NCBI RefSeq assembly: GCF_001598495.1
Contig: NZ_BCZB01000003.1
Coordinates: forward strand, 1 to 64,000
DNA: 64,000 nucleotides
Source of the DNA: Neokomagataea thailandica NBRC 106555
GTDB taxonomy: Bacteria > Pseudomonadota > Alphaproteobacteria > Acetobacterales > Acetobacteraceae
Direction of reading: 5' to 3'
Part shown: piece after piece, positions 31,336 to 41,342 of the stretch
How the letters are laid out: each line of letters starts with the position of its first letter
Position numbering within the stretch: the stretch's first letter is position 1
Made by a program: the position numbers and the translations under genes
The notes under the pieces: generated by a model
What the model was told of the DNA's origin: nothing
Seen by the model: only the letters and a program-made list of their open reading frames with translations
The model's database searches: none

Positions 31336-34300
31336 GTGCATATCATTGCGCGTGAACGTCACGGAATTGATGATCAGGCTGTGGCGGAGGAATATAATCA
31401 TCCGCCAGCAGATGTGGTTGTGCTGTCTTTTTCGGATAGTGACCTTCTGGGGCTGGAGCGCGCATATGCGGCGATGGACGGGGGCTTTACGCTGCGCCTG
31501 ATGAATCTGGCGCGGCTAAGGCACCCGATGTCTGCAGATCTCTATATTGAGCAAACGCTTGAGCAGTCTCGCTGTGTGGTGATCCGCCTTTTGGGTGGGG
31601 TGGATTACTGGCGTTATGGTGCCGAGGAAGTCCGTAATGCGTGCCGGGCGCGTGGTATTCCGTTGGTGCTTTTGCCGGGGGATGCACGAGACGATGGGCG
31701 CTTACAGGACTGGTCCACGGTCGATGTGGATATTCATCGGCGTTTGGCCGGGTTTTTACGTGAAGCGGGGCCGGAGAATTTAAGCGCATCTTTGCGTCTT
31801 ATGGGGGTGTTGGCCGGGTATGGCCAGGATGATGGGGCTGAACCTGTCCCTTTGCCGCCTGCGGGTGTGTATCGGGTGGACGGGCCTGCTGAGGGTGCCG
31901 TTGGGCGTGTATCGGTTGTGTTCTATCGGGCACATGTTTTGGCGTCTGACTGTGCGCCGATTGATGCGTTGGTGGAGGCTTTTGCTGAGCGTCAGATACG
32001 GGTTGAAGCGCTCTATGCAGCGTCTTTGCGTAATAAGGACGCCGGGCGGTGGGTCGAAAATCGTTTGCGGGAGTTTCAGCCGCAGATTGTGGTGAATGCG
32101 ACGTTATTTGCCGCACGCGAGGCGGATTCACCTTCTCCGTTAGATGTGGCGAAAGTGCCGGTGCTTCAGGCGTTACAGCCGGGGAGCACGTTGAAAGCGT
32201 GGGGTGAAAGTAGCCGAGGTTTAGGGCAGGCAGATCTGGCCATGCAGGTGGCGTTGCCCGAGTTGGATGGCCGTCTGTGTAGCGCGCCGATTTCGTTTAA
32301 GGCTGAGAATGAGCTGGGGGCACCGGCACGGCGTGAGGCACATGCTGCGGGGATTGGGCAGGTTGTGCAGCAGGCTGAGCGGTGGATGGCGTTACAGCAA
32401 ACGCAGCGGGCGGAGCGGCGCGTGGCGATTGTGCTGTCTGATTATCCCGGTGCGGTGGATGTTGAAGGGCAAGCAGGGCATGCGGTGGGGCTGGATAGCT
32501 TTGCGAGCTTGGTCGAGCTGCTGAAGACATTGAAGCATGAAGGATACATGCTGGGTGATGTGCTGCCTGATGCTGATGCTTTGGCCTGTGCCTTAGGGCG
32601 GGCCGCGGATGGTGTGACGGCGGAGGTTATTTATTCGGCAGAGGCGTATCGCGCAGCATTTGAGGCTCTGCCGGTTGCGTTTCGTGAAGCTGTTGTGGAT
32701 CTATGGGGTGTGCCGACGGGTCCGATTACGGCACGGTTTTTGCGCTTTGGGCATGTGGTGGTGGCCTTGCAGCCGGAGCGTGGCGCGCTGCAGGATCGTA
32801 AGGCGCAGTATCATGACCCTGATGTGGCGCCAGCGCACGCATATATCGGGTTTTATGTGTGGTTACGCAGTGTTCAAGACGTGCATGCGGTGGTGCATAT
32901 GGGGACGCATGGTACTACGGAGTGGCTGCCGGGTAAGGCTGTTGCGTTGTCCGAGGGCTGTGCGCCGTCTGTGCTGATGCGTGGGGTGCCGGTGTTGTAT
33001 CCGTTCATTGTGAATAATCCGGGTGAAGCGGCGGCGGCAAAGCGGCGGCTTGGGGCGGTGACGATTGGGCATATGACGCCACCATTCACGCAAGCAGGAA
33101 GCAGCGAGGAGCGTGGTGACGCACTGGCCGTTGTTGAGATTGAGCGTTTAATTGATGAGTATGCGGAGGCGGATGGGCTGGACCGTAGGCGTAGTGCGTT
33201 GTTGCGCGGGGAGATTTTCCGCAAAGCGGAAGCGGCCGGGTTGTTGGCGGAAAGTGGTGTTCGGGCTGGGCAGGATGATGAGGATGCCGCTCTAGCGCGG
33301 CTGGATTCCTATCTGTGTGACGTTAAAGACCTGCAAATTCGTGATGGGCTGCATATTTTTGGCCAAGTCGCGCCTAAGGCTGAGGCGTTGGTGGAGGGTA
33401 TGGCGCAGATATGTGGTGTCTCGGAAGAGACGGTGCTGGAGCGTTTGCGCTGGTCCGCCGAGCAGGAAATGCGCTCATTGTTGGCGGGGTTGGAAGGTGC
33501 ATTTGTTGAGCCGGGTCCAGCGGGTGCGCCGAGCCGGGGGCGGTTTGATGTTTTACCGACGGGACGTAATTTAAGTACGGTCGACCCGAGGGCCATTCCC
33601 ACGCCATCAGCAGTGGCTTTGGCGCGTGTACAGGTGCAGGAATTGCTGGAGCGCCATGAGCAGGAAGAAGGTGAGCCGCTCACGCAGTTAGTGTTAGATG
33701 TGTGGGGATCAGCCTCGTTACGGACGGGGGGAGAAGATCTGGCTTTGGCGCTGTTGTTGATGGGGGTTGAGCCGGAGTGGGATGCTGGCAGTGGGCGCGT
33801 GTCGGGCGTGGCAGTTTTGCCTATGGCGGTGTTAGGGCGGCCACGGGTGGATGTAACGCTGCGGATTTCCGGGTTGTTTCGGGATGCTTTTCCGGCGCAG
33901 ATCGCGCTGTTTGATCAGGCTGTGCAGGCTGTTTCTGCCCGTGAGGGTGAAGGTGAAGAAAACCCTCTCGCTTACTCCGTGCAGGGCTTGGAGCCTCAAG
34001 AGCGGCATAAAGCAACGGCGCGTATCTTTGGTGTGGCACCAGGGGGGTATGGGACCGGATTAGAGGCAATGCTCCGCACCGGCGAGTGGGTGAGCCGTGA
34101 GATGCTGGGGGATGCGTATTTAGCCGGGAATGACTGGACCTACGGTCAGGGACGTGACGGCGTGCGGGATCAGGCGGTCTTGTCGGAGCGGTTGCGCAAA
34201 GCAGAAGCAGTTTTGCATGTGCAAGATCATGCTGAGGTCGATCTTCTGGAAACGGCGGATTATGCCGCGCATGAAGCCGGGCTGGCGGCGGCGGCGGAGC

Positions 34301-34701
34301 GTTTAGGCGGTGCACCACGCATTTGGCATGGGGAGAGCACGGCAACGAGTTTGCGCCTTCGTGATCTTGAGGCGGAAGTGGCGCGTGTGGTGCGAGGCCG
34401 TTTGGTTAATCAGCGCTGGTTAGAGGGGATGCAGCGTCACGGTTACCGGGGCGCGGGTGAGATCTCGCGCGGGGTTGAGGCATTATGTGGGTTTGCAGCG
34501 CTTCTGCCGGGGCGGTTTGATCGGCAGTTTGATCTGGTTTTTGCTGCGACATTGGGGGATACCGCCTGTGATGCGTTTTTGCAGGAGCACAACCCGGATG
34601 CGCGCGAGGCGATGCGGCGGCGAATGGATGAAATGGTTCGGCGGGGCTTGTGGCATCCGCGGGTGAATAGCGTGCATGCGGCATTGGCAGGAGAGGCGTG
34701 A
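31336..34701 (+). CDS. cobN: Cobaltochelatase subunit CobN
   Basis: The large subunit of the ATP-dependent cobaltochelatase, which inserts cobalt into hydrogenobyrinic acid a,c-diamide in the aerobic pathway. 1121 residues, somewhat shorter than many CobN proteins. Recognisable stretches include LLGGVDYWRYGAEE, VHMGTHGTTEWLPGK, PFIVNNPGEA and NDWTYGQGRDG. The start is GTG 31336. Partner subunits (the chelatase CobS and CobT) are not in the window. cobG starts within the CobN stop codon (TGATG), so expression is coupled. Confidence 0.94.
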   Translation: MHIIARERHGIDDQAVAEEYNHPPADVVVLSFSDSDLLGLERAYAAMDGGFTLRLMNLARLRHPMSADLYIEQTLEQSRCVVIRLLGGVDYWRYGAEEVRNACRARGIPLVLLPGDARDDGRLQDWSTVDVDIHRRLAGFLREAGPENLSASLRLMGVLAGYGQDDGAEPVPLPPAGVYRVDGPAEGAVGRVSVVFYRAHVLASDCAPIDALVEAFAERQIRVEALYAASLRNKDAGRWVENRLREFQPQIVVNATLFAAREADSPSPLDVAKVPVLQALQPGSTLKAWGESSRGLGQADLAMQVALPELDGRLCSAPISFKAENELGAPARREAHAAGIGQVVQQAERWMALQQTQRAERRVAIVLSDYPGAVDVEGQAGHAVGLDSFASLVELLKTLKHEGYMLGDVLPDADALACALGRAADGVTAEVIYSAEAYRAAFEALPVAFREAVVDLWGVPTGPITARFLRFGHVVVALQPERGALQDRKAQYHDPDVAPAHAYIGFYVWLRSVQDVHAVVHMGTHGTTEWLPGKAVALSEGCAPSVLMRGVPVLYPFIVNNPGEAAAAKRRLGAVTIGHMTPPFTQAGSSEERGDALAVVEIERLIDEYAEADGLDRRRSALLRGEIFRKAEAAGLLAESGVRAGQDDEDAALARLDSYLCDVKDLQIRDGLHIFGQVAPKAEALVEGMAQICGVSEETVLERLRWSAEQEMRSLLAGLEGAFVEPGPAGAPSRGRFDVLPTGRNLSTVDPRAIPTPSAVALARVQVQELLERHEQEEGEPLTQLVLDVWGSASLRTGGEDLALALLLMGVEPEWDAGSGRVSGVAVLPMAVLGRPRVDVTLRISGLFRDAFPAQIALFDQAVQAVSAREGEGEENPLAYSVQGLEPQERHKATARIFGVAPGGYGTGLEAMLRTGEWVSREMLGDAYLAGNDWTYGQGRDGVRDQAVLSERLRKAEAVLHVQDHAEVDLLETADYAAHEAGLAAAAERLGGAPRIWHGESTATSLRLRDLEAEVARVVRGRLVNQRWLEGMQRHGYRGAGEISRGVEALCGFAALLPGRFDRQFDLVFAATLGDTACDAFLQEHNPDAREAMRRRMDEMVRRGLWHPRVNSVHAALAGEA

Positions 34702-35921
34702 TGGGGCGTGCGCCGCAGGTCAAAGGCTGGTGCCCGGATGTTTTTGCGCCAATGCAGGCGAAAGATGGGCTGTTGGTGCGTGTGCGTTCACCATTACGAG
34801 GCTTTGACGCGTTTGGCCTGCGTGATCTTGCGGTATTGGGGCAGCGTTTTGGCAATGGCTGCATTGAACTGACAAACCGGGGCAATGTGCAACTCCGTGG
34901 GTTTGCAGCAGAGAGCCTTGCGGAGGCGCAAAATTTTGCGCGTGATGCCGGTTTGGTGGAGAGTGATCCGGCTTTGGAGAAACGGCGCATTGTGATGGTG
35001 GCACCTTTAGCTGGGTTAGACCCAACGGAGCATCCAAGGACGATGGCCCTCGCGCAGGCAGTGGCTGATTTTATACGTGATGAGCCATGTATGGCGGGGT
35101 TGCATCCTAAGTTTTCAGTGGCGGTAGAAGGCGGTGGTGTTGTGCCGTGTGGGGTGCTGGCAGCAGAGCTTTCTTTATGGGCTGATGGTGCGGAATGGCG
35201 GGTGGTGTGTGGCCATCAGATGAGTGTGCCCCTCAATGAGGCAGAGGCATTGCGGGCTATGGCACTGCTTTTGGAACGTGTGGCAACGGATGCAGATTTG
35301 GCGCGGCCATCGCGGTTGGTTGAGGCATTTTGTGCGTGTTTTCCAGATTTGGGGTGGGAGAATATTCCGGCGCAGTCCAGTGGTTCTATGCTTGTGGGAG
35401 CTTTGTCGCACGGTATGTGGGGGGCAGGGGTTGTTTTAGGTCGTATGCAGGGTGATGACTTGGCGCGCGTGGCGGATGCCATGATGGTGCACAAGATGCA
35501 GGGTGAGCGCGTGCGGGTTACGCCGTTTCGGGGGATGGTTATGCCTCAGAAGCTGGCTGAGGTTTTATCTCATGAGTCGTGGCTGATTATGCAGGTGGAT
35601 GACCCAAGGTTGCGTGTGAAGGCGTGTATCGGGGCCTTGGGGTGTGCGCATGCGGGTGATGAAACGCGTGATATTGCTTTGGGTATGGCCCCTTTGGTAC
35701 CAGAAGGGCGGTTGCTCCATGTTTCCGGATGTGTGAAGGGCTGTGCCTATCCGCGTGTGGCTGACGTGACGTTGGTGACGCATGGAGAAGATTATTATGA
35801 CGTAGTGCTAAACGGGCGCGCACGCGATGAGGCTATGGCCCAAGGGGTTAGGCCGTCAGGTGTGGGTGATGTTTTGGCGCAAATTTGGAAAGAGGACACC
35901 CTGCATGACGACATCTCCTAA
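34701..35921 (+). CDS. cobG: Precorrin-3B synthase
   Basis: An oxygen-dependent monooxygenase that converts precorrin-3A to precorrin-3B and prepares ring contraction; it marks the aerobic pathway. About 406 residues. The nitrite/sulfite reductase-like fold is shown by LTNRGNVQLRG near the N-terminus. The 4Fe-4S ligands are visible as C-x5-C (CIGALGC) and C-x3-C (CVKGC). It overlaps cobN by one base at its start and cobH by 17 bases at its end. No cobZ, the alternative to cobG, was found. Confidence 0.93.
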   Translation: MGRAPQVKGWCPDVFAPMQAKDGLLVRVRSPLRGFDAFGLRDLAVLGQRFGNGCIELTNRGNVQLRGFAAESLAEAQNFARDAGLVESDPALEKRRIVMVAPLAGLDPTEHPRTMALAQAVADFIRDEPCMAGLHPKFSVAVEGGGVVPCGVLAAELSLWADGAEWRVVCGHQMSVPLNEAEALRAMALLLERVATDADLARPSRLVEAFCACFPDLGWENIPAQSSGSMLVGALSHGMWGAGVVLGRMQGDDLARVADAMMVHKMQGERVRVTPFRGMVMPQKLAEVLSHESWLIMQVDDPRLRVKACIGALGCAHAGDETRDIALGMAPLVPEGRLLHVSGCVKGCAYPRVADVTLVTHGEDYYDVVLNGRARDEAMAQGVRPSGVGDVLAQIWKEDTLHDDIS

Positions 35922-36558
35922 GGGGCATCCTGCTATGTATGATTATATTCGTAATGGCGCGGAAATTTACGCGCAGTCTTTTGCGACGATCCGAGCGGAA
36001 GCGGATTTAAGTGCATTTTCTGCGGAGCAGGCGCCAGTTGTTGTGCGGATTATTCATGCCTGTGGAATGGTGTCTGTTGCGCAGCATGTGGCGATGAGTG
36101 CTGATCTCGTGGCCTCTGCGCGTGCTGCATTGCGTGCGGGAAAGCCGATTTTATGTGATTCTATGATGGTGGCGCATGGGGTGACACGCGCGCGTTTGCC
36201 TGCGGATAATGAGGTGATTTGTACGTTGCGTGATCCGCAGACACCGGCTCGGGCAGCAGAAATTGGCAATACGCGTTCCGCAGCAGCGTTGGATTTTTGG
36301 GGTGATCGTTTAGAGGGGGCGGTCGTTGCGATTGGTAATGCTCCGACGGCGCTGTTTTATTTGTTGGAGCAGATCAAAGCGGGCGGGCCACGGCCTGCCG
36401 CGGTGATTGGTATGCCTGTTGGTTTTGTGGGAGCAATGGAGTCGAAAGAGGCGCTAGAGGCGTTTGGCGATATTCCGTTTATTGTGGTGCATGGGCGTTT
36501 GGGCGGGAGTGCGATGGCAGCGGCAACGTTGAATGCGTTGGCGAGTGAAGTCGAGTAA
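35905..36558 (+). CDS. cobH: Precorrin-8X methylmutase
   Basis: It moves a methyl group from C-11 to C-12 of precorrin-8X to give hydrogenobyrinic acid. About 217 residues from ATG 35905, with AAAGAGGA upstream; the longer frame back to 35827 would overlap most of the cobG tail. The conserved catalytic histidine is in VRIIHACGM. DSMMVAHGV and AVIGMPVGFVGAMESKEAL are family-specific. It ends in a TAATG overlap with cobI. Confidence 0.93.
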   Translation: MTTSPKGHPAMYDYIRNGAEIYAQSFATIRAEADLSAFSAEQAPVVVRIIHACGMVSVAQHVAMSADLVASARAALRAGKPILCDSMMVAHGVTRARLPADNEVICTLRDPQTPARAAEIGNTRSAAALDFWGDRLEGAVVAIGNAPTALFYLLEQIKAGGPRPAAVIGMPVGFVGAMESKEALEAFGDIPFIVVHGRLGGSAMAAATLNALASEVE

Positions 36559-37280
36559 TGTCTGGCATGTTGCGTATTGTTGGGGTTGGCCCCGGGGACC
36601 CGGAATTACTGACGCTGAAGGCCGCGCGGTATATTCGTGAGGCCTCTGTTATTGCGTATTTTTGCCGGCATGATCGTATGGGGCATGCACGGCGTATTGC
36701 GGATGGGCAGATTATTCCGGGGATGGATGAGTTACGGTTTGCTTATCCCTTCACGACGGAACGTTCTGTGTGTGAGGCGTCTTATCATGCAGAGATGGCG
36801 CGGTTTTATGACCACTGTGCGGAGCAAGTGCGGGCCGAGGTCAGTGCTGGGCGCAATGTTGTGTTGTTGTGTGAGGGGGATCCGTTTTTATATGGCTCCG
36901 CCATGTATGTGTTTGATCGTCTGGCAGAAGATGTGCCGTGTGACATTGTGCCCGGTATTATGGCGATGAATGGATGTTGGAGCATGGCGCAGGCCCCGAT
37001 TTGCCATGGCGATGATGTGTTGTGTGTGCTTCCTGCGACGATGCCGGAAGGGGCATTGCAGGAGTGGTTGCAGCGCAGTGATGCGGCTGTTGTGATGAAG
37101 TTGGGGCGTAATCTACCGAAATTAAAGCGAGCTTTGGCGCAGGCTGGACGGCTGGATAACGCGCTTTACGTGGAGCGTGGCACGCAAGAGAGTGGGCGTG
37201 TGCTCAAATTGGCTGAGATGGCGGAAGATGCGCCCTATTTCTCCTTAGCATTATTACCGGGGCGGAAAGGCGTACGATGA
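36558..37280 (+). CDS. cobI: Precorrin-2 C20-methyltransferase
   Basis: A SAM-dependent methyltransferase that acts at C-20 of precorrin-2. 240 residues. The tetrapyrrole methylase N-terminal loop is VGVGPGDPELLTLKAA; LLCEGDPFLYGSAMYVF is the second family motif and PGIMAMNGCWS the third. It overlaps cobH by one base and cobJ by four bases (ATGA), inside the same riboswitch-headed operon. Confidence 0.93.
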   Translation: MSGMLRIVGVGPGDPELLTLKAARYIREASVIAYFCRHDRMGHARRIADGQIIPGMDELRFAYPFTTERSVCEASYHAEMARFYDHCAEQVRAEVSAGRNVVLLCEGDPFLYGSAMYVFDRLAEDVPCDIVPGIMAMNGCWSMAQAPICHGDDVLCVLPATMPEGALQEWLQRSDAAVVMKLGRNLPKLKRALAQAGRLDNALYVERGTQESGRVLKLAEMAEDAPYFSLALLPGRKGVR

Positions 37281-38026
37281 GCCTTGTTATTGTAGGGCTT
37301 GGCCCGGGAAATGAAGCGCAGCGGACGCCTGAAGTGGATGCGGCCTTAGACGGAATTACCGATGTTATTGGTTATGGGCCGTATGTAGAGCGTTTGGCTT
37401 TGCCGGAGGCCGTTCAGCGTCATGGTTCGGATAATCGGGTGGAGTTGGACCGTGCGCGGCATGCTTTGACGTTAGCTGAAAATGGGCGGCGTGTGGCAGT
37501 GGTCTCTGGTGGGGATGCCGGGGTTTTCGGCATGGCTAGTGCTGTCTTTGAGGCGGTTGAGGCGGGGCCTGAGCAGTGGCGGACACTAGATATTCGTGTG
37601 GTGCCTGGGCTTTCGGCTGTTTTGGCGGCGGCTGCACGGATTGGTGCGCCATTGGGGGGCGATTTTTGTGTGCTCTCCCTATCCGATAATTTGAAGCCTT
37701 GGGATGTGGTGCTGCGCCGTTTGCGCTTGGCGGCGGAAGCTGGGTTTGTGATGGCGCTGTATAACCCACGCTCTAAGGCTCGGCCTTGGCAGTTAGGGAA
37801 AGCGTTGGAAGAGCTATCGTGTGTCTTGCCGGGGGATGTGCCGGTTGTATTTGCACGGGCGGTTGGGCGTGCTGATGAGCGGGTGTTGATCACGAATTTG
37901 GCCGGAGCGGATGCGGAAAAGGTGGATATGAGCACGTTGGTGCTGATTGGCTCGGTTCTGACGCGCCGTATTGTTCGGAGAGGACATGAGGACTGGGTTT
38001 ATACGCCGCGTTATGTGCCTGTGTGA
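37277..38026 (+). CDS. cobJ: Precorrin-3B C17-methyltransferase
   Basis: It methylates C-17 and drives ring contraction to precorrin-4. 249 residues in the tetrapyrrole methylase fold: IVGLGPGNEAQRTPE at the N-terminus, DVIGYGPYVERL, VVSGGDAGVFGMAS and LYNPRSKARPW, all typical of CobJ/CbiH. It is the last gene of the riboswitch operon. About 180 bases follow before cobK with no gene and no clear terminator. Confidence 0.93.
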   Translation: MSLVIVGLGPGNEAQRTPEVDAALDGITDVIGYGPYVERLALPEAVQRHGSDNRVELDRARHALTLAENGRRVAVVSGGDAGVFGMASAVFEAVEAGPEQWRTLDIRVVPGLSAVLAAAARIGAPLGGDFCVLSLSDNLKPWDVVLRRLRLAAEAGFVMALYNPRSKARPWQLGKALEELSCVLPGDVPVVFARAVGRADERVLITNLAGADAEKVDMSTLVLIGSVLTRRIVRRGHEDWVYTPRYVPV

Positions 38027-38206
38027 TGCGGTGCTTTTTACGCAGAGAGTCTAGCTTTTTGATGGTGAATGTTTGCGTGATGGCGGTTGTGAAGGATGTG
38101 GCCGCAGAGCGTTTTGCAGCGCATGGTGATGATGGTCTTGAATAAAGCGGAGATGAATTTTGCCTATGGGGCTGGTTCAGTTGCGCTGATATTTTAGGTG
38201 TAGGGA

Positions 38207-38941
38207 CTAGAGCGTTTCAAGCCAAAGACGTGCGGCTTCTGGTGTCGCTGCGCAGGTGAGTAATGGTCGCACTGGGCGTTGGACCATGATGACGGGGATT
38301 TTGAGGTGGCGTGCGGCCGTGAGTTTGGCTGCGGTGGACGCTGATCCTGCATTTTTAGTGATGAGGATGTCTATCTTGTGAGAGGACATCAAAGCGTGTT
38401 CGCTTTCGAGGGAGAAAGGCGGGCGGTTGATGAGTAAGGTATGGTTTTGTGGGCATTCATCTATGCTTGGCGGGTCAATGCTGCGGATAATGTAATGATG
38501 CGCTGTATCGGCACGGAAAGCGCTTAAGTCTTTGCGGCCCGTAGTGAGGAACACGCGCTTTGGTGTGCTGCCGAGAAGTTGGGCTGCGTGGTTGAGGTTT
38601 TGTGCGTGGATCCAGTGGTCTCCCGGGTAGGGGGACCATGCTGGACGTTCTAGCCGGAGCAGTGGCACGGAGAGCGAGGCGCAGGCAGAAGCGGCGTTAT
38701 GCCCCATTTGTACTGCGAAGGGGTGTGTGGCATCCACAACCGCATGGATGTTTTCTGTGTGCAGATAGTGTTTCAGGCCGTTAATCCCGCCGAACCCGCC
38801 AGAACGAATGGTGCATTGGGGCAGGATGGGATGGCTGGTCACGCCGGCCAGAGAAAAGATTGGCGTTATGTTCGGGTGGGTGCTCAGAAGGGTTGCGAGT
38901 TCACGCGCTTCTGTGGTGCCGCCGAGGATCAAAACGTTCAT
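38207..38941 (-). CDS. cobK: Precorrin-6A reductase
   Basis: An NADPH-dependent reductase that converts precorrin-6A to precorrin-6B. 244 residues. The Rossmann-like start ILGGTTEARELA, then VVDATHPFAVQM, LRLERPAW and the LTTGRKDLSAF motif identify the family. ILITKNAGSASTAAKL lies near the C-terminus. It is divergent from cobL across about 32 bases, so the two may share a control region. Confidence 0.92.
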   Translation of the reverse strand: MNVLILGGTTEARELATLLSTHPNITPIFSLAGVTSHPILPQCTIRSGGFGGINGLKHYLHTENIHAVVDATHPFAVQMGHNAASACASLSVPLLRLERPAWSPYPGDHWIHAQNLNHAAQLLGSTPKRVFLTTGRKDLSAFRADTAHHYIIRSIDPPSIDECPQNHTLLINRPPFSLESEHALMSSHKIDILITKNAGSASTAAKLTAARHLKIPVIMVQRPVRPLLTCAATPEAARLWLETL

Positions 38942-38973
38942 TATAACGGCTCCTTAAGACGTGAGAGGGCAGC

Positions 38974-40194
38974 ATGACCCAGTGGTTAAGTGTTATCGGC
39001 ATAGGTGAAGACGGTGTCGAGGGGCTTTCGGGGGTGGCGCGGGCTGCTTTGGTACAGGCAGAGGTGATTTTTGGTGGTGAGCGGCATTTGGCGTTAGCGG
39101 CTTCTGTGTTGAAGGGGCGTGCGGAACCATGGGGCACACCATTTTCCGCCGGAGTTGCGCGTGTTTTGGAGGCCCGTGGGCAGCGTGTTGTTGTTTTGGC
39201 CTCCGGTGATCCATTTTTTTATGGGGTAGGCTCTGTTTTGGCGCGGCAGGTGCCGTATGGAGAAATGGCGTGTTTTCCGGCGGTATCGTCCGTTTCTTTA
39301 GCGTGTTCTCTGTTGGGTTGGGCCGTGCAGGAGGCGCGGGTTGTTTCCTTGTGCGGGCGGCCCTTGACGACGATACGCCCACATTTGCAGCCAGGTGCAA
39401 AGCTGCTGGTGTTATCGGCTGATGGCACAACGCCGCAGCATTTGGCCAAGTGGTTGGCGGGGCATGGGTTCGGTTTATCGCCCATGAGTGTGTTGGAGCG
39501 TTTGGGTAGTGAAGCGGAATGTGTGCATGAAGGGTTTGCGGCGTCAGAATGGGGTGATGTTGAGGCGTTGAATCTCATTGCGCTGGAGGTCGTTGCTGAT
39601 GCAGGGGTGCAGATTATGCCGCTCTCATCGGGCCTAGAGGATGCGTTGTTTGAGCATGATGGGCAGATGACGAAGCGTGAAATTCGGGCTGTGACGTTGT
39701 CGACTTTGGCACCACGTGCGGGGGAGACGCTGCTGGATGTTGGGGCAGGTTCTGGTTCTATCGCCATTGAGTGGTTGCTGCGGCATCCGGCGAATAAAGC
39801 GATTGCTGTTGAGCGTAACCCAGAACGTGCAAAGCGGATTATCCGTAATGCTCAAGCTCTCGGTGTGCCAAGGCTTGAGGTGGTGGTGGGGGAAATGCCG
39901 GAGAGTGTTTGGGCGCTATCGGTGCGGCCTGATGTTGTGTTTGTGGGCGGTGGTTTGGCTGCGGAAGGTATGTTCCCGGCTATGCGTACATTGGTCCGGC
40001 CGGGGGGGCGTATTGTGGCCAATTCTGTGACGCTGGAAGGCGAGCAAGTCTTGAATGCGGAATATGCTCAGCATGGCGGCATGTTGACGCGCATTGGTGT
40101 TGAGCGTTTGGACAGCGTGGGTGGTTTGCATGCGTTCCGGCCCGCGATGCGGGTGACGCAATATGCGGTGACGGTGCCGGATGGGGTACCGTGA
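38974..40194 (+). CDS. cobL: Precorrin-6B C5,15-methyltransferase (decarboxylating)
   Basis: A fusion enzyme that methylates C-5 and C-15 and decarboxylates the acetate side chain at C-12. 406 residues. The N-terminal half (about 1-205) is CbiE-like (VIGIGEDGVEGL, VLASGDPFFYGVG). The C-terminal half is CbiT-like, with a SAM loop in LLDVGAGSGSIAIEW. It starts the cobL-cobE-cobM set; cobE overlaps it by 4 bases (GTGA). Confidence 0.93.
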   Translation: MTQWLSVIGIGEDGVEGLSGVARAALVQAEVIFGGERHLALAASVLKGRAEPWGTPFSAGVARVLEARGQRVVVLASGDPFFYGVGSVLARQVPYGEMACFPAVSSVSLACSLLGWAVQEARVVSLCGRPLTTIRPHLQPGAKLLVLSADGTTPQHLAKWLAGHGFGLSPMSVLERLGSEAECVHEGFAASEWGDVEALNLIALEVVADAGVQIMPLSSGLEDALFEHDGQMTKREIRAVTLSTLAPRAGETLLDVGAGSGSIAIEWLLRHPANKAIAVERNPERAKRIIRNAQALGVPRLEVVVGEMPESVWALSVRPDVVFVGGGLAAEGMFPAMRTLVRPGGRIVANSVTLEGEQVLNAEYAQHGGMLTRIGVERLDSVGGLHAFRPAMRVTQYAVTVPDGVP

Positions 40195-40568
40195 AAGAGG
40201 GGCATTATGTTGCGGGGCTCGGAGCGCGGCCGGGTGTAGGGGCGGATGATATTGTTGCTTTACTGCGCGCTGTTCTGCCGGCTGGTGTGAGGCGTTTGGC
40301 GGTGCCTGTGTTTCGCTCTGGTGAGATTGGTATTTTACATGCTGCCGAGGTATTGGGGCTGGAAATTGCATGGATTGCGGCGGAGGCTTTGGCGGAGCGG
40401 CAGAAGGATTGTATGAGCCATTCTGCACGCGCGCAGGTGGCGGTGGGGTTTTCGTCTGTTGCTGAGGGGTGTGCCTTGGCTGGTGCGGGTGTGGGTAGTA
40501 CGATTGTAGTGCCAAAGCAGGTTGGGCGGAATGTAACCTGTGCGGTGGCGGTGAGTGGTGGAGATTAG
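40191..40568 (+). CDS. cobE: Cobalamin biosynthesis protein CobE
   Basis: A small protein of about 125 residues, homologous to the C-terminal domain of CbiG. GLGARPGVGADDIVAL near the N-terminus and the C-terminal VPKQVGRNVTCAVAVS are typical. CobE is needed for B12 synthesis in aerobic producers and is thought to act around precorrin-5, but its chemistry is not settled. The start GTG 40191 overlaps cobL, and cobM follows after 3 bases. Its pairing with CbiD in this locus is notable because CbiG and CbiD act next to each other in the anaerobic route. Confidence 0.85.
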   Translation: MKEGHYVAGLGARPGVGADDIVALLRAVLPAGVRRLAVPVFRSGEIGILHAAEVLGLEIAWIAAEALAERQKDCMSHSARAQVAVGFSSVAEGCALAGAGVGSTIVVPKQVGRNVTCAVAVSGGD

Positions 40569-40571
40569 AGT

Positions 40572-41330
40572 ATGACGGTACATTTTATTGGTGCGGGGCC
40601 GGGTGCTGAGGATTTATTGACGTTGCGTGGACGGGATTTATTGGCGGCTTCCCCTGTGTGTTTATATGCGGGCTCTATCGTGCCGAAAGCGATGTTGGAG
40701 CATTGCCCGGATGGTGCGCGTTTGGTGGATACGGCGCCGTTATCGTTGGATGATATTGAAGCAGAATACCGCAAGGCCCATGACGCGGGGGAAGATGTTG
40801 CGCGGCTACATTCGGGGGATTTATCCGTTTATAGCGCTGTGGCGGAGCAGATACGGCGTTTAGATCGGCTGGGCATTCCTTGGACGATGACGCCGGGTGT
40901 TCCGGCTTTTGCGGCGGCGGCTTCGGCCTTGGGGCGTGAATTAACGGTGCCGGGTGTGGCGCAAACTGTGGTGCTGACGCGGGTGAGTGGCCGAGCATCG
41001 GCTATGCCTGCGGGGGAACAGTTGGCTGCTTATGCTGCAACGGGAGCGACCTTGGCGCTGCATCTGGCTATTCATGCCGCAGAGCAGATCGTTGAGACAT
41101 TGCTCCCATTTTATGGTGTGGATTGCCCGGTTGCTGTGGTGGCAAGGGCGACGTGGCCGGATGAGCTATGTTTGAAGGCGACGCTGGGTACGTTGCTCGA
41201 TGCCTTGGTTGCGAACCCGATTGAGCGTACGGCTTTGGTGATGGTTGGTCCGGCTTTGGGGGGAGAGGATTTTCGGGAGAGTGCGTTGTATGATCCCGAG
41301 TATCAGCGTAGGTTTCGGGGGCGGGAGTGA
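40572..41330 (+). CDS. cobM: Precorrin-4 C11-methyltransferase
   Basis: A SAM-dependent methylase acting at C-11. 252 residues. The N-terminus [16 protein letters not shown], then [23 protein letters not shown] and [15 protein letters not shown] are characteristic of CobM/CbiF. It is the last gene of the cobL-cobE-cobM set, and its end faces an unrelated AT-richer gene 12 bases away on the other strand. Confidence 0.93.
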   Translation: MTVHFIGAGPGAEDLLTLRGRDLLAASPVCLYAGSIVPKAMLEHCPDGARLVDTAPLSLDDIEAEYRKAHDAGEDVARLHSGDLSVYSAVAEQIRRLDRLGIPWTMTPGVPAFAAAASALGRELTVPGVAQTVVLTRVSGRASAMPAGEQLAAYAATGATLALHLAIHAAEQIVETLLPFYGVDCPVAVVARATWPDELCLKATLGTLLDALVANPIERTALVMVGPALGGEDFRESALYDPEYQRRFRGRE

Positions 41331-41342
41331 TGGTCTAATCAT

